Assembly (NCBI GenBank): GCA_963811805.1
Contig: CAWESU010000001.1
Coordinates: 1,178,001 to 1,242,000, forward strand
Source: DAHUXN01 sp963811805
GTDB taxonomy: Bacteria > Acidobacteriota > Terriglobia > Acidiferrales > UBA7541
Reading direction: 5' to 3'
DNA length: 64,000 nucleotides
This document shows positions 42,392 through 51,970 of this stretch, in pieces; the first letter of the stretch is position 1; every line of letters starts with the position of its first letter. The position numbers and the translations under genes were made by a program. Below the pieces are notes generated by a model. The model saw nothing but the letters and a program-made list of their open reading frames with translations. It was not told where the DNA came from and made no database searches.

Positions 42392-42475
42392 CCTCGCTCA
42401 GACTCCAGGGAAGGTTAGCATACCGGCCTGTATCTCGTTTTTGAAAAGGCGCTATCATTAAACAGGGAGGGAATC

Positions 42476-43510
42476 GTGGATCCAAAGCTTTACGAAAGAT
42501 ATTCACGGCAAATCCTGTTTGCGGCCATCGGCGAAGAGGGACAGGAGCGCCTGCTGCAATCGAGCGCCGTGCTCGTAGGTTGCGGCGCCTTAGGCACGGT
42601 TTCGGCTAGTTTGCTGGTGCGCGCCGGCGTGGGCTCCCTCCGCATCATCGACCGCGACTTCGTTGAAATGTCCAATCTGCAGCGCCAGGCGCTTTTCGAA
42701 GAATCGGACGCGCAAGAATCTTTGCCCAAGGCAGTGGCGGCCGAACGGCGCCTGCGGGCTATGAATTCCGATGCCAAAATCGAAGGGTTGGTTAGCGACG
42801 TTACTCCGAAGAATGCACTCGAGCTGCTGTCAGGCTTCTCCGTGGTTCTGGACGGCACCGACAATTTCGAGTCGCGACTGTTGATCAATGATGCCGCCGT
42901 TTCTCTGGGCATTCCGTGGATTTACGCCGCTGCCGTGGCCAGCTACGGCCTCACGTTCACGGTGCGCCCCAGCAAAACGGCGTGCCTGGCTTGCCTGCTC
43001 GAGTCCGCGGACGGTTCGCGTCACTCGGGATTTGAAGAAACCTGCGACACTACCGGCATTTTGAACAGTGCCGCGTGCCTGATCGCTTCGCTTCAGGCCA
43101 CGGAGGCCGTCAAGCTTCTTTCCGGAAATTTCGACGCGCTCAACGAGCACCTTGTTTCCTGCGACGTGTGGAAGAATCGCTTTCAATCCATTCGCATTGC
43201 GCGGAACCCATTGTGCCGCGCTTGCGGCGCGCGCAAGTTCGCGTATTTGGAGGGCCAAGCCCAGCCGCACGTGACCATGTGTGGCCGCGATTCGGTGCAG
43301 ATTCACGAGCGCAGCCGCAGCCTGGATCTAGCTGAACTGAGCCGCCGCCTGGAACGATCTTCCCTGGGGGTACGGCGCAACAATTTTCTGCTGCGCTTCC
43401 AGGTCCCTCCATACGAAATGACCGTTTTCTCCGACGGCCGCGCGGTCATCAAAGGCACACAGGATCCCGCCATCGCGCGTTCGCTCTACGCACGCTACGT
43501 CGGCGCCTAA
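42476..43510 (+). CDS. E1-like adenylyltransferase (ThiF/MoeB family), 344 aa
   Basis: The ATP-binding loop is VLVGCGALGTVSASLLVRAG, then IDRDFVEMSNLQRQALF with the conserved NLQRQ, then DGTDNFESRLLINDA. Two CxxC pairs (ACLACLLE and CRACGARK) form the structural zinc site. The C-terminal 80 residues lack a rhodanese domain. It would adenylate the C-terminus of ThiS or MoaD. ThiF and MoeB cannot be distinguished. The GTG has GGAGGG upstream. It is near modABC but not in one operon with it. Confidence 0.85.
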   Translation: MDPKLYERYSRQILFAAIGEEGQERLLQSSAVLVGCGALGTVSASLLVRAGVGSLRIIDRDFVEMSNLQRQALFEESDAQESLPKAVAAERRLRAMNSDAKIEGLVSDVTPKNALELLSGFSVVLDGTDNFESRLLINDAAVSLGIPWIYAAAVASYGLTFTVRPSKTACLACLLESADGSRHSGFEETCDTTGILNSAACLIASLQATEAVKLLSGNFDALNEHLVSCDVWKNRFQSIRIARNPLCRACGARKFAYLEGQAQPHVTMCGRDSVQIHERSRSLDLAELSRRLERSSLGVRRNNFLLRFQVPPYEMTVFSDGRAVIKGTQDPAIARSLYARYVGA

Positions 43511-43529
43511 CTTCGCTTGACTCTCCTGC

Positions 43530-43553
43530 GGCGCGCGTCAATATATGCGCGCC
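43530..43553 (+). other. GC-rich hairpin between the E1-like and beta-lactamase-like genes
   Basis: GGCGCGC at 43530-43536 pairs with GCGCGCC at 43547-43553 around an AT-rich loop. There is no T-run after it, so it is not a standard terminator. Confidence 0.3.
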
Positions 43554-43588
43554 TATAGAAGTCAGAAACAAAAAGGAGCGCACGTAAA

Positions 43589-44503
43589 ATGCGGAGCCTC
43601 CGTCTGGCCGCTGTTGGCTTTCTCGCATTAGTGGTTTCATCCTGCATTTTCGCGCGGCAGCAAAACACTGCTCGGCCGCTACACGCTGCTCTCAGCGCCA
43701 AGCTGACTTCGGATTTGAACCGTACAGCCGCCTCCTATGACGGCGTGATGGGAATCTTCGTGAAGGATTTGACCAGCGGAGAGACGTTCGCGGTGAATGC
43801 CGACACCATTTTTCCGCAGGCGAGCTCGATCAAAATTCCCATCCTGATCGAATTGATGCGTCAAGCGCAGGCCGGCAAGCTGAATCTCGCGGAGCGCGTG
43901 GAAATTCATCGCTCCGCTCTAGTTGGCGGCAGCGGCGTGCTGCAATTTTTCTCGGAGGGCGGCTCGGCAGTGTCGCTGCGTGACTTGGCGGTGCTGATGG
44001 TGGTGCTTTCGGATAATTCGGCAACGAATCTTATTATCGACCGCGTGGGCATGGAAAACGTGAACACGATGCTCGCCGGCCTCGGGCTGGACAGAACTGT
44101 GCTGGCGCGCAAAATGATAGACATCGCCGCAGAGCAAGCGGACCGCGAGAACCGTTCCACGCCACGGCAGATGGCTACGCTGGTGGAATCGCTGAACGCC
44201 GGGAAGCTACTCGACGCCGAACACACCAAGATGGCGCTTGAAATTCTAGAATATCCCAAGGACAGCGCGCTCCGCGCGGGCGTGCCGCCCGCGACTACCG
44301 TGGCCGAAAAACCCGGCTCGCTCAGCGGAGCACAGTGCGATTCGGGCGTTGTGCTCCTCGAAGGACGGCCTTACGTGATTTCCGTGATGACAACTTTCAA
44401 TACCATCGACGGCGGGGCCGCCATCACCGGCGTCTCGCAGCGGGTTTTCAGTTACTTCGATCGCCTCGCGCACGCAAACATCTACGGCGTGCACGTGCGA
44501 TAG
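43589..44503 (+). CDS. Class A beta-lactamase-like serine hydrolase, 304 aa
   Basis: The N-terminus has a signal peptide with a possible lipobox (LVVSSC). The SxxK motif is S79-S80-I81-K82 (FPQASSIKIP) and the SDN motif is S141-D142-N143 (VLSDNSATNLIID). The third motif is KPGS (VAEKPGSLSG) and not KTG. I see no E166-x-x-x-N equivalent; the matching region reads MIDIAAEQADRENRSTPRQM. It clearly belongs to the class A fold, but deacylation of beta-lactams is uncertain. It is transcribed alone. Confidence 0.8.
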   Translation: MRSLRLAAVGFLALVVSSCIFARQQNTARPLHAALSAKLTSDLNRTAASYDGVMGIFVKDLTSGETFAVNADTIFPQASSIKIPILIELMRQAQAGKLNLAERVEIHRSALVGGSGVLQFFSEGGSAVSLRDLAVLMVVLSDNSATNLIIDRVGMENVNTMLAGLGLDRTVLARKMIDIAAEQADRENRSTPRQMATLVESLNAGKLLDAEHTKMALEILEYPKDSALRAGVPPATTVAEKPGSLSGAQCDSGVVLLEGRPYVISVMTTFNTIDGGAAITGVSQRVFSYFDRLAHANIYGVHVR

Positions 44504-44620
44504 ACTGGCGGGCTAGCCATTTGTGTCGCGCAAATTCCCGCGATGAAAAACGATCGTAGGTCCCCACCCCTTCCTTAGTCACTCCATCGAACACAAAACA
44601 TATATCTGCATTTACTTGCC

Positions 44621-44640
44621 ATATTAACTTAGGTTAATAT
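44621..44640 (+). promoter_or_regulatory. 20-base palindrome upstream of the TonB-dependent receptor gene
   Basis: ATATTAAC at 44621-44628 and GTTAATAT at 44633-44640 form perfect 8-base arms around TTAG. It ends 24 bases before the GTG start in an AT-rich stretch that would hold the promoter. Its position suggests an operator for a repressor. Confidence 0.5.
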
Positions 44641-44664
44641 ACGGACACTGGAGAAAAACACGCC

Positions 44665-47600
44665 GTGCGCACCATCTATGCCCTACCCATACTTATGACG
44701 CTGCTCCCGTTTCTTCTCCCTATCCGCGCGTTTGCGCAGGGAGAGACAACCAGCGCCATCGTCGGCCAAGTGATGGACGCGAGCGGCGCGGCGATTCCTG
44801 GAGCGACGGTCACTATCACCAACCGCGCGACGGGGCTGGAGCGCTCTGCCAAGACCGACAACGAGGGCCGGTTCAATTTTCCACAGCTCGAACCGGGCAC
44901 TTACTCCGTTAAAGTCGAAGCGCAAGGCTTCGCAGCACAGGAAAACGACAATGTCTTCTCGGGCTTGGGACAGAAGCAGACGGTTACCTTCACGCTGCAA
45001 GTTGCCCAATCGAAACAGACAATTGAAGTGAGCGGCGCGCCTGCGCTCATCAATCCCGAAAACGCGAATACATCCACCAACCTCAATGCTCCTGCGCTGG
45101 AGAACCTTCCCAATCCAGGCGGGGACTTGACTTACCCATTGCAGTTCGCCGCCGGCGCGCTGATCAACACAGCCGGCAGCGGAAACGATTTCGTGGGAAG
45201 TTCGAATGGATACGGGAATGTGGAATTCAACGGCCTGCCGGCACTCTCGAACGGCTACATCGTGGACGGGCTCGAAACCAACGACCCGCTCACAAATCTG
45301 AATAGCGGCCTTTCGACGAATCTGGTGCTGGGTCTGAATTCGATTTCCGAAGTGACGGTGAACACGCTCTCCTACTCCGTGGATCAAGGAAGATATGGAG
45401 CGTCGCAGGTCAACTACGTCACCAAATCTGGCACGAACCAGTTCCACGGGAATCTGTACGAAATCTGGAATGGCTCGCTCCTGAACGCGGCGGACTATTT
45501 CACGAATGCGACGCCGGGGAATCACAAGCCAGGCGCGACGGTAAATCATTTTGGCGGGAGCCTGGGTGGGCCGATTGTTCACAATAAATTGTTCTTCTTT
45601 TTCGATAGCGAATGGGTGCGCATCGCGTTGCCTATCGTGACGCCCACGACCGTGCCGACGGCGGCGTTTCAAGGCTACGTGCTCCAGCAACTTCCCCTAG
45701 GAGGCACGGACGCGGTCACCGGGGCTATTTACCCTGCTTCGCCACAGATGGTGCCGTTCTACCAAAGAATGTTTTCTCTCTACGGGAACCTGAGTGGGAC
45801 GCCGCTCGCCGTGCTCGGCTGTCCCTTCAATGCGGACGGCAGCCAAGCCGTGGGCAATCCGCCGAATGGAAATGGTTGCGCCCATCGCCAGAGCGTTTCG
45901 CATTCGAGCGACGATCACGAACAGGTGCAGACGGCGCGCGTCGACTACAACATCGACGCGAATAATACGGCTTGGCTCCGCGTTCAGGCGGACACCGGCC
46001 TGCAAGCCGCATGGACGGATCCGATCAATTCGCTCTTCGATTCGCTTTCTCCCCAGCCGCTGTATTCCTTCGCGACGGGCTACACACACATCTTTTCGCA
46101 AAACGTGGTGAACTATTTCAATCCGGGATTCTCTTGGTATGAGAGCCTGTTCGCGCCGAGCGATTTCCAGCAAACACTTGCCGCGTTTCCCATCGTATTG
46201 CAAGGGAACGGCGCCAACGCGCCCTTTACGACCATCGGGGGACTCGACAACACTTGGGTGCAAGGCAGGCGCGCCTCGCGCTTGTTCATCAACGACAATT
46301 TAGCGTGGAGCCGGGGCGCGCACGAATTCAGGTTTGGTACCAACACAAGAATTTTCCGCCTGAACGACTACGACTTTGGAGAAGGCACGGTCCCGACGGT
46401 CAACTACACGGACTTGCCGCAATTCATTTATGGCGTCGCATCGACAGCGACGGCGACGTTTCCGCTTTCGGCCAATGAGCCCTTCAATTTTTTGAACCTT
46501 GATCTGTACGCACAGGACACTTGGAAGTTCAATTCGAAGCTGACATGGACCATCGGCATCCGCGACACATTCAACTCGAATCCGTTGAACCCGCATGATG
46601 AAATCGCCCGGCTCGACGGCTCGTTCGCTTCGATTTCCCACGATGTAAATCAGCCGCTGAACGAGGCGATTCAAACGCATTTGGGAAATGCTTTTGCTTC
46701 CACGCCGCTCGCAATCTTGCAGCCGAGAACGGCGATCGCGTGGCAGTTCGCGCCCAATTCCGTTGTGCGAACCGGATTCGGACTATTCAGCGACATCTTG
46801 CCCGGCAGCATTGCGGACTTTGTTGGCGACAATCCACCCTACGTTCGGAGTTTTGAAGGTGGGCTCTTGGGCACGGTCGGCGGGACGGCGATTGCGCCGG
46901 GCGTGCCAGGCAGCGCCGTGGATGCGACGGTCACCGCGAACCAAGCCTTCGGCGCGGGCTTCGCTCAGGGCTGGCTATCGTGCGCGTCGCCTCAGGCCAA
47001 TCCCAACGCGTGCCTGCCGCCAGTCGCGATGAGCGCAGTGCCCGACGGTGAACTCCACGCGCCGTATTTCATGGAGTGGAGTCTCGGGATCGAGCATCAA
47101 TTCGGGAGTTCAGCCAGGGTGCAGGGCCAATACGTCGGCACTCGCGCCGTGAATCAGCCCTATCAAACGCAGGTGAACGGCTACCAAGCTGTGTGCCAAG
47201 GCTGCTTCGCTCCTTTTCCGTATCTCCAACCTACGGATCCGCGATTTGGTGCGGTGACGCAGCTTTCCACAGGGGCGAACAGCCACTATGACGGCCTGCA
47301 ACTGACCGGAACGAAGCAGCTCAGTCACGGCTTGCAGGGACAAATCAACTACACGTTCAGCCGGTGCATGGATGAAGTATCGAACGGCGGGTTCTTGCAG
47401 TTCTCCTCGGGAGGAATCCTTTCCCCGTTGCCGGGGGAGCTAGCGCGAAATTACGGCCCGTGCGACTACGATGTGCGGCACAATCTCACTACAGAGTACG
47501 TCTATGCGTTGCCGATTAAAGTGCGGAGCCAGCGGCTTGGCTATGCACTGAACGGCTGGCAGATTTCCGGCACCGCGTTTTGGCACAGTGGGCTTCCTTT

Positions 47601-48138
47601 TTCCGTCCTCAGCACGCCCTATTCGGCCACTGGGAACGGCATTGTGAACGGCAGCGGGCCGCAGTTCGCGAGCGTCGTGCCGGGCGTACCGCTTTACGAG
47701 CACAATCCCATCGCCGGCGTGACGGAACCGGGCACGATTCAGTTGCTTAATCCTGACGCCTTTACGTCGAGCGCGGACCCGAGCACAGGGGCCTGCAATG
47801 GCGGCGACAATCCGCAGGATTGCCAATTCGGGACGCTGGGGCGCAATGCTTTGCGTGGTCCTGATTTTTTCTGGAGCGACTTCTACCTGACGAAGTGGTT
47901 TCCGTTGAGCGAACGCTTCAAGCTGCGGCTGGAAGCGCAGTTCTTCAACGTATTCAACCATCCAAATTTCGCCTTGCCCAGCGACGTCTATGCGGGCATT
48001 CCCGGAACGCCCGCTACGCAGGTTGGATTCGGAGCGCTCACCTACACAACGTCACCGCCAACCGGCTTGCTTGGCGTAGGCCTGGGCGGGGACAGTTCGC
48101 CGCGGATGATTGCTTTTCATGCGCGCCTGGAATTCTGA
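44665..48138 (+). CDS. TonB-dependent receptor with N-terminal CarboxypepD_reg domain (Oar-like), 1157 aa
   Basis: The signal peptide is followed by SAIVGQVMDASGAAIPGATV and RFNFPQLEPGTYSVKVEAQG, the carboxypeptidase-like domain. A plug (PALSNGYIVDGLETNDPLTN, NSISEVTVNTLSYSVDQGRY) and a long barrel come next. The barrel has NQFHGNLYEIWNGSLLNAAD and ends RMIAFHARLEF. The layout is that of the large receptor family expanded in Acidobacteriota, thought to import carbohydrate or other polymers. The substrate is not predictable here. The start is a GTG; a palindrome 24 bases upstream suggests repression. No partner genes follow. Confidence 0.87.
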   Translation: MRTIYALPILMTLLPFLLPIRAFAQGETTSAIVGQVMDASGAAIPGATVTITNRATGLERSAKTDNEGRFNFPQLEPGTYSVKVEAQGFAAQENDNVFSGLGQKQTVTFTLQVAQSKQTIEVSGAPALINPENANTSTNLNAPALENLPNPGGDLTYPLQFAAGALINTAGSGNDFVGSSNGYGNVEFNGLPALSNGYIVDGLETNDPLTNLNSGLSTNLVLGLNSISEVTVNTLSYSVDQGRYGASQVNYVTKSGTNQFHGNLYEIWNGSLLNAADYFTNATPGNHKPGATVNHFGGSLGGPIVHNKLFFFFDSEWVRIALPIVTPTTVPTAAFQGYVLQQLPLGGTDAVTGAIYPASPQMVPFYQRMFSLYGNLSGTPLAVLGCPFNADGSQAVGNPPNGNGCAHRQSVSHSSDDHEQVQTARVDYNIDANNTAWLRVQADTGLQAAWTDPINSLFDSLSPQPLYSFATGYTHIFSQNVVNYFNPGFSWYESLFAPSDFQQTLAAFPIVLQGNGANAPFTTIGGLDNTWVQGRRASRLFINDNLAWSRGAHEFRFGTNTRIFRLNDYDFGEGTVPTVNYTDLPQFIYGVASTATATFPLSANEPFNFLNLDLYAQDTWKFNSKLTWTIGIRDTFNSNPLNPHDEIARLDGSFASISHDVNQPLNEAIQTHLGNAFASTPLAILQPRTAIAWQFAPNSVVRTGFGLFSDILPGSIADFVGDNPPYVRSFEGGLLGTVGGTAIAPGVPGSAVDATVTANQAFGAGFAQGWLSCASPQANPNACLPPVAMSAVPDGELHAPYFMEWSLGIEHQFGSSARVQGQYVGTRAVNQPYQTQVNGYQAVCQGCFAPFPYLQPTDPRFGAVTQLSTGANSHYDGLQLTGTKQLSHGLQGQINYTFSRCMDEVSNGGFLQFSSGGILSPLPGELARNYGPCDYDVRHNLTTEYVYALPIKVRSQRLGYALNGWQISGTAFWHSGLPFSVLSTPYSATGNGIVNGSGPQFASVVPGVPLYEHNPIAGVTEPGTIQLLNPDAFTSSADPSTGACNGGDNPQDCQFGTLGRNALRGPDFFWSDFYLTKWFPLSERFKLRLEAQFFNVFNHPNFALPSDVYAGIPGTPATQVGFGALTYTTSPPTGLLGVGLGGDSSPRMIAFHARLEF

Positions 48139-48156
48139 TCTCGCGGGAAAATTGTG

Positions 48157-48498
48157 TCAGCCGATGCGGCGTTCGTTTTCCTGGCGCGCGGCGATTCGTT
48201 CGATGTTCTCGCGGCAGTTCATTAAGGTGAGGAATGTGCTGAGGATGCGCGCCTTGGTTTCGTCGGTCAGTCCCACGCCGCCGGTCGCCAATTGCGCCAA
48301 CTTCTGGCCGTACTCGGCCATGTACTTTCGCATTTCGTCGTAGCGTTCACGACGAGTGCCCCCGATGGCTGTGTCCCGGCGCATTTGCATGCAGGTTTGC
48401 TCGAGCTCCAACGTAAAATGCAAAATGCAGCGGCGCAGCTCCTCGAGCTGTTGCGGAACCCGCGCTTTGCAACCCACTACTTCGCAGTTCACCAGCAT
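48157..48498 (-). CDS. Hypothetical helical protein, 113 aa
   Basis: No family is recognised. The product is helical and Cys-containing (LRRCILHFTLELEQTCMQMR, TFLTLMNCRENIERIAARQ). The ATG at 48498 is preferred over a GTG at 48573 that has no proper ribosome site. It converges on the receptor gene, with about 18 bases between stops. Confidence 0.5.
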   Translation of the reverse strand: MLVNCEVVGCKARVPQQLEELRRCILHFTLELEQTCMQMRRDTAIGGTRRERYDEMRKYMAEYGQKLAQLATGGVGLTDETKARILSTFLTLMNCRENIERIAARQENERRIG

Positions 48499-48769
48499 GT
48501 CGTTCCAAAGCTTTCCCAGGCGCGCAAAGGGCCCACCCGACCTGCCTCTGTTTCTAACACCGTTTTGTAACACCCCCTGGCTTTAAAATCCACTCTCGCG
48601 GCAATTTGCGCCTCCAATCTGCCATCGCGCTATCCGCGTTGGCCGCATGTTTACGGGCCTCGGAGGCCGACTGGCGCGCTTCAAATCGTTTTTCTTTGCG
48701 CGGGTGTGTGCTAGACTAGCGTGGCAAGAGCGACCTGCTCCTGCTAGTTTCCTCTGCGAGGCAGCCTGG

Positions 48770-49519
48770 ATGTCCGGACATTCAAAGTGGGCGACAATCA
48801 AGCACAAGAAGGCCGCAACGGATGCGCGCCGCGGCAAGATTTTCACGAAAATCATCCGGGAAATCGTGATTGCCGCGCGCGGCGGTGCCGATCCGAACAC
48901 GAACCCGCGCCTACGCTCCGCCATCCTCGCCGCAAAAAATGAAAATATGCCCAACGACAACATCGAGCGCGCCGTGCTGCGCGGCTCGGGGCAAATGGAA
49001 GGGGAAACGCTCGACGAAGTGACGTTCGAGGGCTACGGCCCGGGCGGCGTCGGGATGCTGGTGCAAGTGGTCACCAGCAATCGCAACCGCATTGTGAGCG
49101 AGATTCGCCATCTGATGGGCAAACATGGCGGAAACATGGCGGAAAATGGCGCGGTAGGATGGATGTTCCACCGCAAGGGCGACCTCACCATTCCCAAAGA
49201 AGCGGCCGACGAAGAAAAAATGATGGGCATCGTTCTGGACGCCGGCGCCGAAGATTTGAAGGATGACGGTTCTTTCTGGGAAGTGGTCACTCCGCCGGAA
49301 GCGTTCGAAAAAGTTCGCGAGGCGCTGACCGCCGCGGGAATCAATCCGGCTTCTGCGGAAGTTGCCTGGGTTCCGCAAAACTACATCAAGCTGACCGGCG
49401 CGCAGGCGCAGCAAATGCTGAAAATGGTGGAAGCGCTCGAAGAGCATGACGACGTGCAGCACGTCTACGCGAATTTCGACATTGACGAAAAAGAAATCCA
49501 GGCCGCTGTCGCCAGCTGA
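48770..49519 (+). CDS. yebC: YebC/PmpR-family protein, 249 aa
   Basis: The family is unmistakable: MSGHSKWATIKHKKAATDAR, GKIFTKIIREIVIAARGGAD, then GPGGVGMLVQVVTSNRNRIV and the VYANFDIDEKE end. YebC proteins act as transcription regulators or, as shown for some, ease translation of proline-rich stretches at the ribosome. GAGG lies 8 bases before the ATG. ruvC follows, as in many bacteria. Confidence 0.95.
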   Translation: MSGHSKWATIKHKKAATDARRGKIFTKIIREIVIAARGGADPNTNPRLRSAILAAKNENMPNDNIERAVLRGSGQMEGETLDEVTFEGYGPGGVGMLVQVVTSNRNRIVSEIRHLMGKHGGNMAENGAVGWMFHRKGDLTIPKEAADEEKMMGIVLDAGAEDLKDDGSFWEVVTPPEAFEKVREALTAAGINPASAEVAWVPQNYIKLTGAQAQQMLKMVEALEEHDDVQHVYANFDIDEKEIQAAVAS

Positions 49520-49630
49520 TTCCCTCTCCGTAGTATCCTTCGCGCTGTCCTCGCACAAAAAATACTACCCTCGGATTTTCTTGTGCGCGTAGACTAACCA
49601 CGCTGGCGATGGAAATATTGCCTCGCTTCT

Positions 49631-50254
49631 ATGCCTGGAAACGCGCCATCGGTCGCTTCGCAGAAGGTCTTACGAGTGCTGGGACTCGACCCGGCGCTTG
49701 CGGGGGCAACGGGATACGGCGTGGTCGAGTTGGACGGCCAGGCGGCGAGGATGCTCCGCTTTGGCGCTCTGCGTTTTCCGTCCCGCGCCGATTTTTCCGC
49801 GCGGCTGCGCGAAATCCACAAGATGGTGGCCGAGCTCGTGGAGGAATTTACGCCCGACGCGGTCGCGGTGGAATCCGTGTTCACAGCCCTGAACATGCGC
49901 ACGGCGCTGCGGCTGGCGGAGGTCCGCGGGGTGATTTTGCTGGCGGCGGCGCAGGCGGAGATCCCCTCGCATAGTTACTCGCCGCGCGAAGTGAAAGCGA
50001 GCATCACGGGACACGGGAGCGCATCCAAGGAACAGATGCAACAGATGATCAAAGCCCAGCTCGGTCTTTGCGAGAAACCCGAGCCGGCCGATGCGGCCGA
50101 CGCTCTGGCCGTGGCCCTTTGCCACGCGCACGCCGCGCGAGCGGCACAGCGCTTCGCCCGCAGCGCGGTGGTGGACTCGTCCGTCCCAGCGGCGCGCATG
50201 CGGGCGGCCTCGCGCAGCCATTCCTCTCCGTCGCGCATCCTTAGTGAACGATGA
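49631..50254 (+). CDS. ruvC: Crossover junction endodeoxyribonuclease RuvC
   Basis: The RNase H-fold active site is visible: VLGLDPALAGATGYGVVEL with the first Asp, DAVAVESVFTALNMRTALRL with Glu, and PADAADALAVALCHAHAA with the final Asp pair. Length is slightly over the usual 165-180, with a low-complexity C-terminal tail. RuvC resolves Holliday junctions with RuvAB. Its stop overlaps the next ATG (ATGA). Confidence 0.92.
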   Translation: MPGNAPSVASQKVLRVLGLDPALAGATGYGVVELDGQAARMLRFGALRFPSRADFSARLREIHKMVAELVEEFTPDAVAVESVFTALNMRTALRLAEVRGVILLAAAQAEIPSHSYSPREVKASITGHGSASKEQMQQMIKAQLGLCEKPEPADAADALAVALCHAHAARAAQRFARSAVVDSSVPAARMRAASRSHSSPSRILSER

Positions 50255-50955
50255 CGCGTCCTGGATACCGATTCGCGATTCTGGTGGCTGTTTCTGTGTG
50301 CCTTTTCGCGTCAGCATCCAGCAGTGCGCAGGCGCCTGATCATTCGACCGCGGCAACCAGAGCAGCCAGCACGACCACGACGGATGCTCCGTCGCTTACC
50401 TACCGAAGAATCTTCAAGTCCAGCTATCCCGAGTATGTGCAGATCAACGTGAACGAACAGGGTGCTGGGACTTTCGATATCCGCCAATTGGACGACACAG
50501 CAAGCCCGCAGCCGCTGCAAGTCGGACTGCCGCTGGTGCACAAAATGTTCAAACTCGCCGACAGCCTCCACGATTTTCAGGGCGTGGATCTCGACGTGCA
50601 CCGGCGCGTTGCCGATCTCGGGCAAAAAACGTTCGTTTACAAGAGGGGCTCCGAGGTTCATCAAGTGATTTTCAATTACACGCTGAACAATTCCGCGCAG
50701 CAACTGCTGGCCATCTTCGACGGGCTCCAACGGCAGGAACTGGACATAAGCGACATGGAGCGCGTCACGCGTTACGACCACCTAGGCGTCCCTGACGTGA
50801 TTGCGCGAGTGCAGAGCGACGTGCAAGAGAGGCTGATTCCGGAGCCTGACGCGTTGCTTCCGGCGCTGGACCAAATCGCGGCGAGTTCGGAGTTGATGGA
50901 TATGTCTCGCCAACGCGCCCGCGCGATTGCAGAAGAAATCCGCCGAGGCCGCTGA
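50251..50955 (+). CDS. Secreted protein of unknown function, 234 aa
   Basis: The signal peptide (FAILVAVSVCLFASASSSAQ) is followed by a mature part with YRRIFKSSYPEYVQINVNEQ and VHQVIFNYTLNNSAQQLLAI. No known domain is recognised. The gene overlaps ruvC by 4 bases and is probably co-transcribed with it. Homologues seem common next to ruvC in Acidobacteriota, by my recollection. Confidence 0.65.
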   Translation: MTRPGYRFAILVAVSVCLFASASSSAQAPDHSTAATRAASTTTTDAPSLTYRRIFKSSYPEYVQINVNEQGAGTFDIRQLDDTASPQPLQVGLPLVHKMFKLADSLHDFQGVDLDVHRRVADLGQKTFVYKRGSEVHQVIFNYTLNNSAQQLLAIFDGLQRQELDISDMERVTRYDHLGVPDVIARVQSDVQERLIPEPDALLPALDQIAASSELMDMSRQRARAIAEEIRRGR

Positions 50956-51133
50956 TCGCTTCCGCGCAAAAACTTGGCCTGCGCCACGCCCGCATTCGGT
51001 AGTGCCCTTGGCTCGCGCGATGGTAACGCTGTTCCTCCGCGCGTCGCGTTGACACCCCGAGAGTCGGCTGCTAGATTCGATTGTCTGCACTTTCTCGGGG
51101 GCGGTCGACATCCGGTTCAAACTCTCGCGGGTT

Positions 51134-51970
51134 ATGTCCGTTGTGCTGTTTATGCTGGCGGCTGGCTGTGCGGTCAACCGGAAGACCGTGGTTGCGCCGG
51201 TGGCCGCCCAGCCTGCGCTGAGCGCCACAAAGGCGGAACTGATTGACCGCTATGACCGCGAGGCGTCGGCGGTGCAGACAGTCAACGCCGCGGTGCGAAT
51301 GTCGCCGACGGCGGGCTCCGCGCTGAGCGGCGTGGTCGAGAACTATCATGAAGTCAACGGATACGTCCTGGCGGCGCGGCCCGCATCGATCCGCGTAATT
51401 GGCCAAGCGCCGGTGGTTGCAAAAGACATTTTCGATATGGCCAGTGATGGACAGATCTTCCATATGTACATTCCCTCAAAGAACGAGTTCATCGAGGGGC
51501 CGGCGGACTTGCATCGCACCGCCAAGCGGCCGATCGAAAACCTTCGTCCGCAACATCTGTTCGATGCGCTCATTTGGCCATCCATTGCGCAGGACGCGCC
51601 GATACTTTTGGAGCAAGTCGACACCCTCCCGGCGCGATATTATGTGTTAACGGTAGCCAAGAGCAGCCCGCAAGGATGGGCGCTGCAGCGCAAAGTCTGG
51701 TTCGACCGCGCGAATCTGCAGATCGCGCGGATGCAAATCTACGATGCGCAGGGCGCGCTCGTGTCTGACGTACAAATGAAGGATTGGCGGCCCGCAGGAG
51801 AAACCGATTACCCTCGCGACATTCTGATTGCCCGGCCCGCCGATGACTACCGGCTCGACGTGGTGATCACGCAATTGACGCTCAACCAAACCATCAGCGC
51901 CGACAAATTTCAGCTGGCTCAGCCCGCCGGGACCCACCTGGTTCGCCTTGGGGAGGCTGCGCAGCCGTGA
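51134..51970 (+). CDS. Outer-membrane lipoprotein (LolA/LolB-like, DUF4292-type), 278 aa
   Basis: A short signal ends in the lipobox LAAGC at residue 12. The mature protein has IRVIGQAPVVAKDIFDMASD and FHMYIPSKNEFIEGPADLHR, the beta-sheet pattern of LolA-like proteins that bind acyl chains. The stop overlaps the GTG of the permease gene (GTGA). This gene therefore starts a tight lipoprotein-permease-ATPase cassette, consistent with lipid or lipoprotein traffic. Confidence 0.72.
   Translation: MSVVLFMLAAGCAVNRKTVVAPVAAQPALSATKAELIDRYDREASAVQTVNAAVRMSPTAGSALSGVVENYHEVNGYVLAARPASIRVIGQAPVVAKDIFDMASDGQIFHMYIPSKNEFIEGPADLHRTAKRPIENLRPQHLFDALIWPSIAQDAPILLEQVDTLPARYYVLTVAKSSPQGWALQRKVWFDRANLQIARMQIYDAQGALVSDVQMKDWRPAGETDYPRDILIARPADDYRLDVVITQLTLNQTISADKFQLAQPAGTHLVRLGEAAQP

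Noticed and set aside
43530..43553. Terminator for the E1-like gene
   Set aside because: The hairpin is strong but has no following T-run, so only a hairpin is reported.
44683..45690. 335-residue minus-strand frame inside the TonB-dependent receptor gene
   Set aside because: Arg/His-rich composition typical of an antisense frame; the receptor frame is clearly coding.
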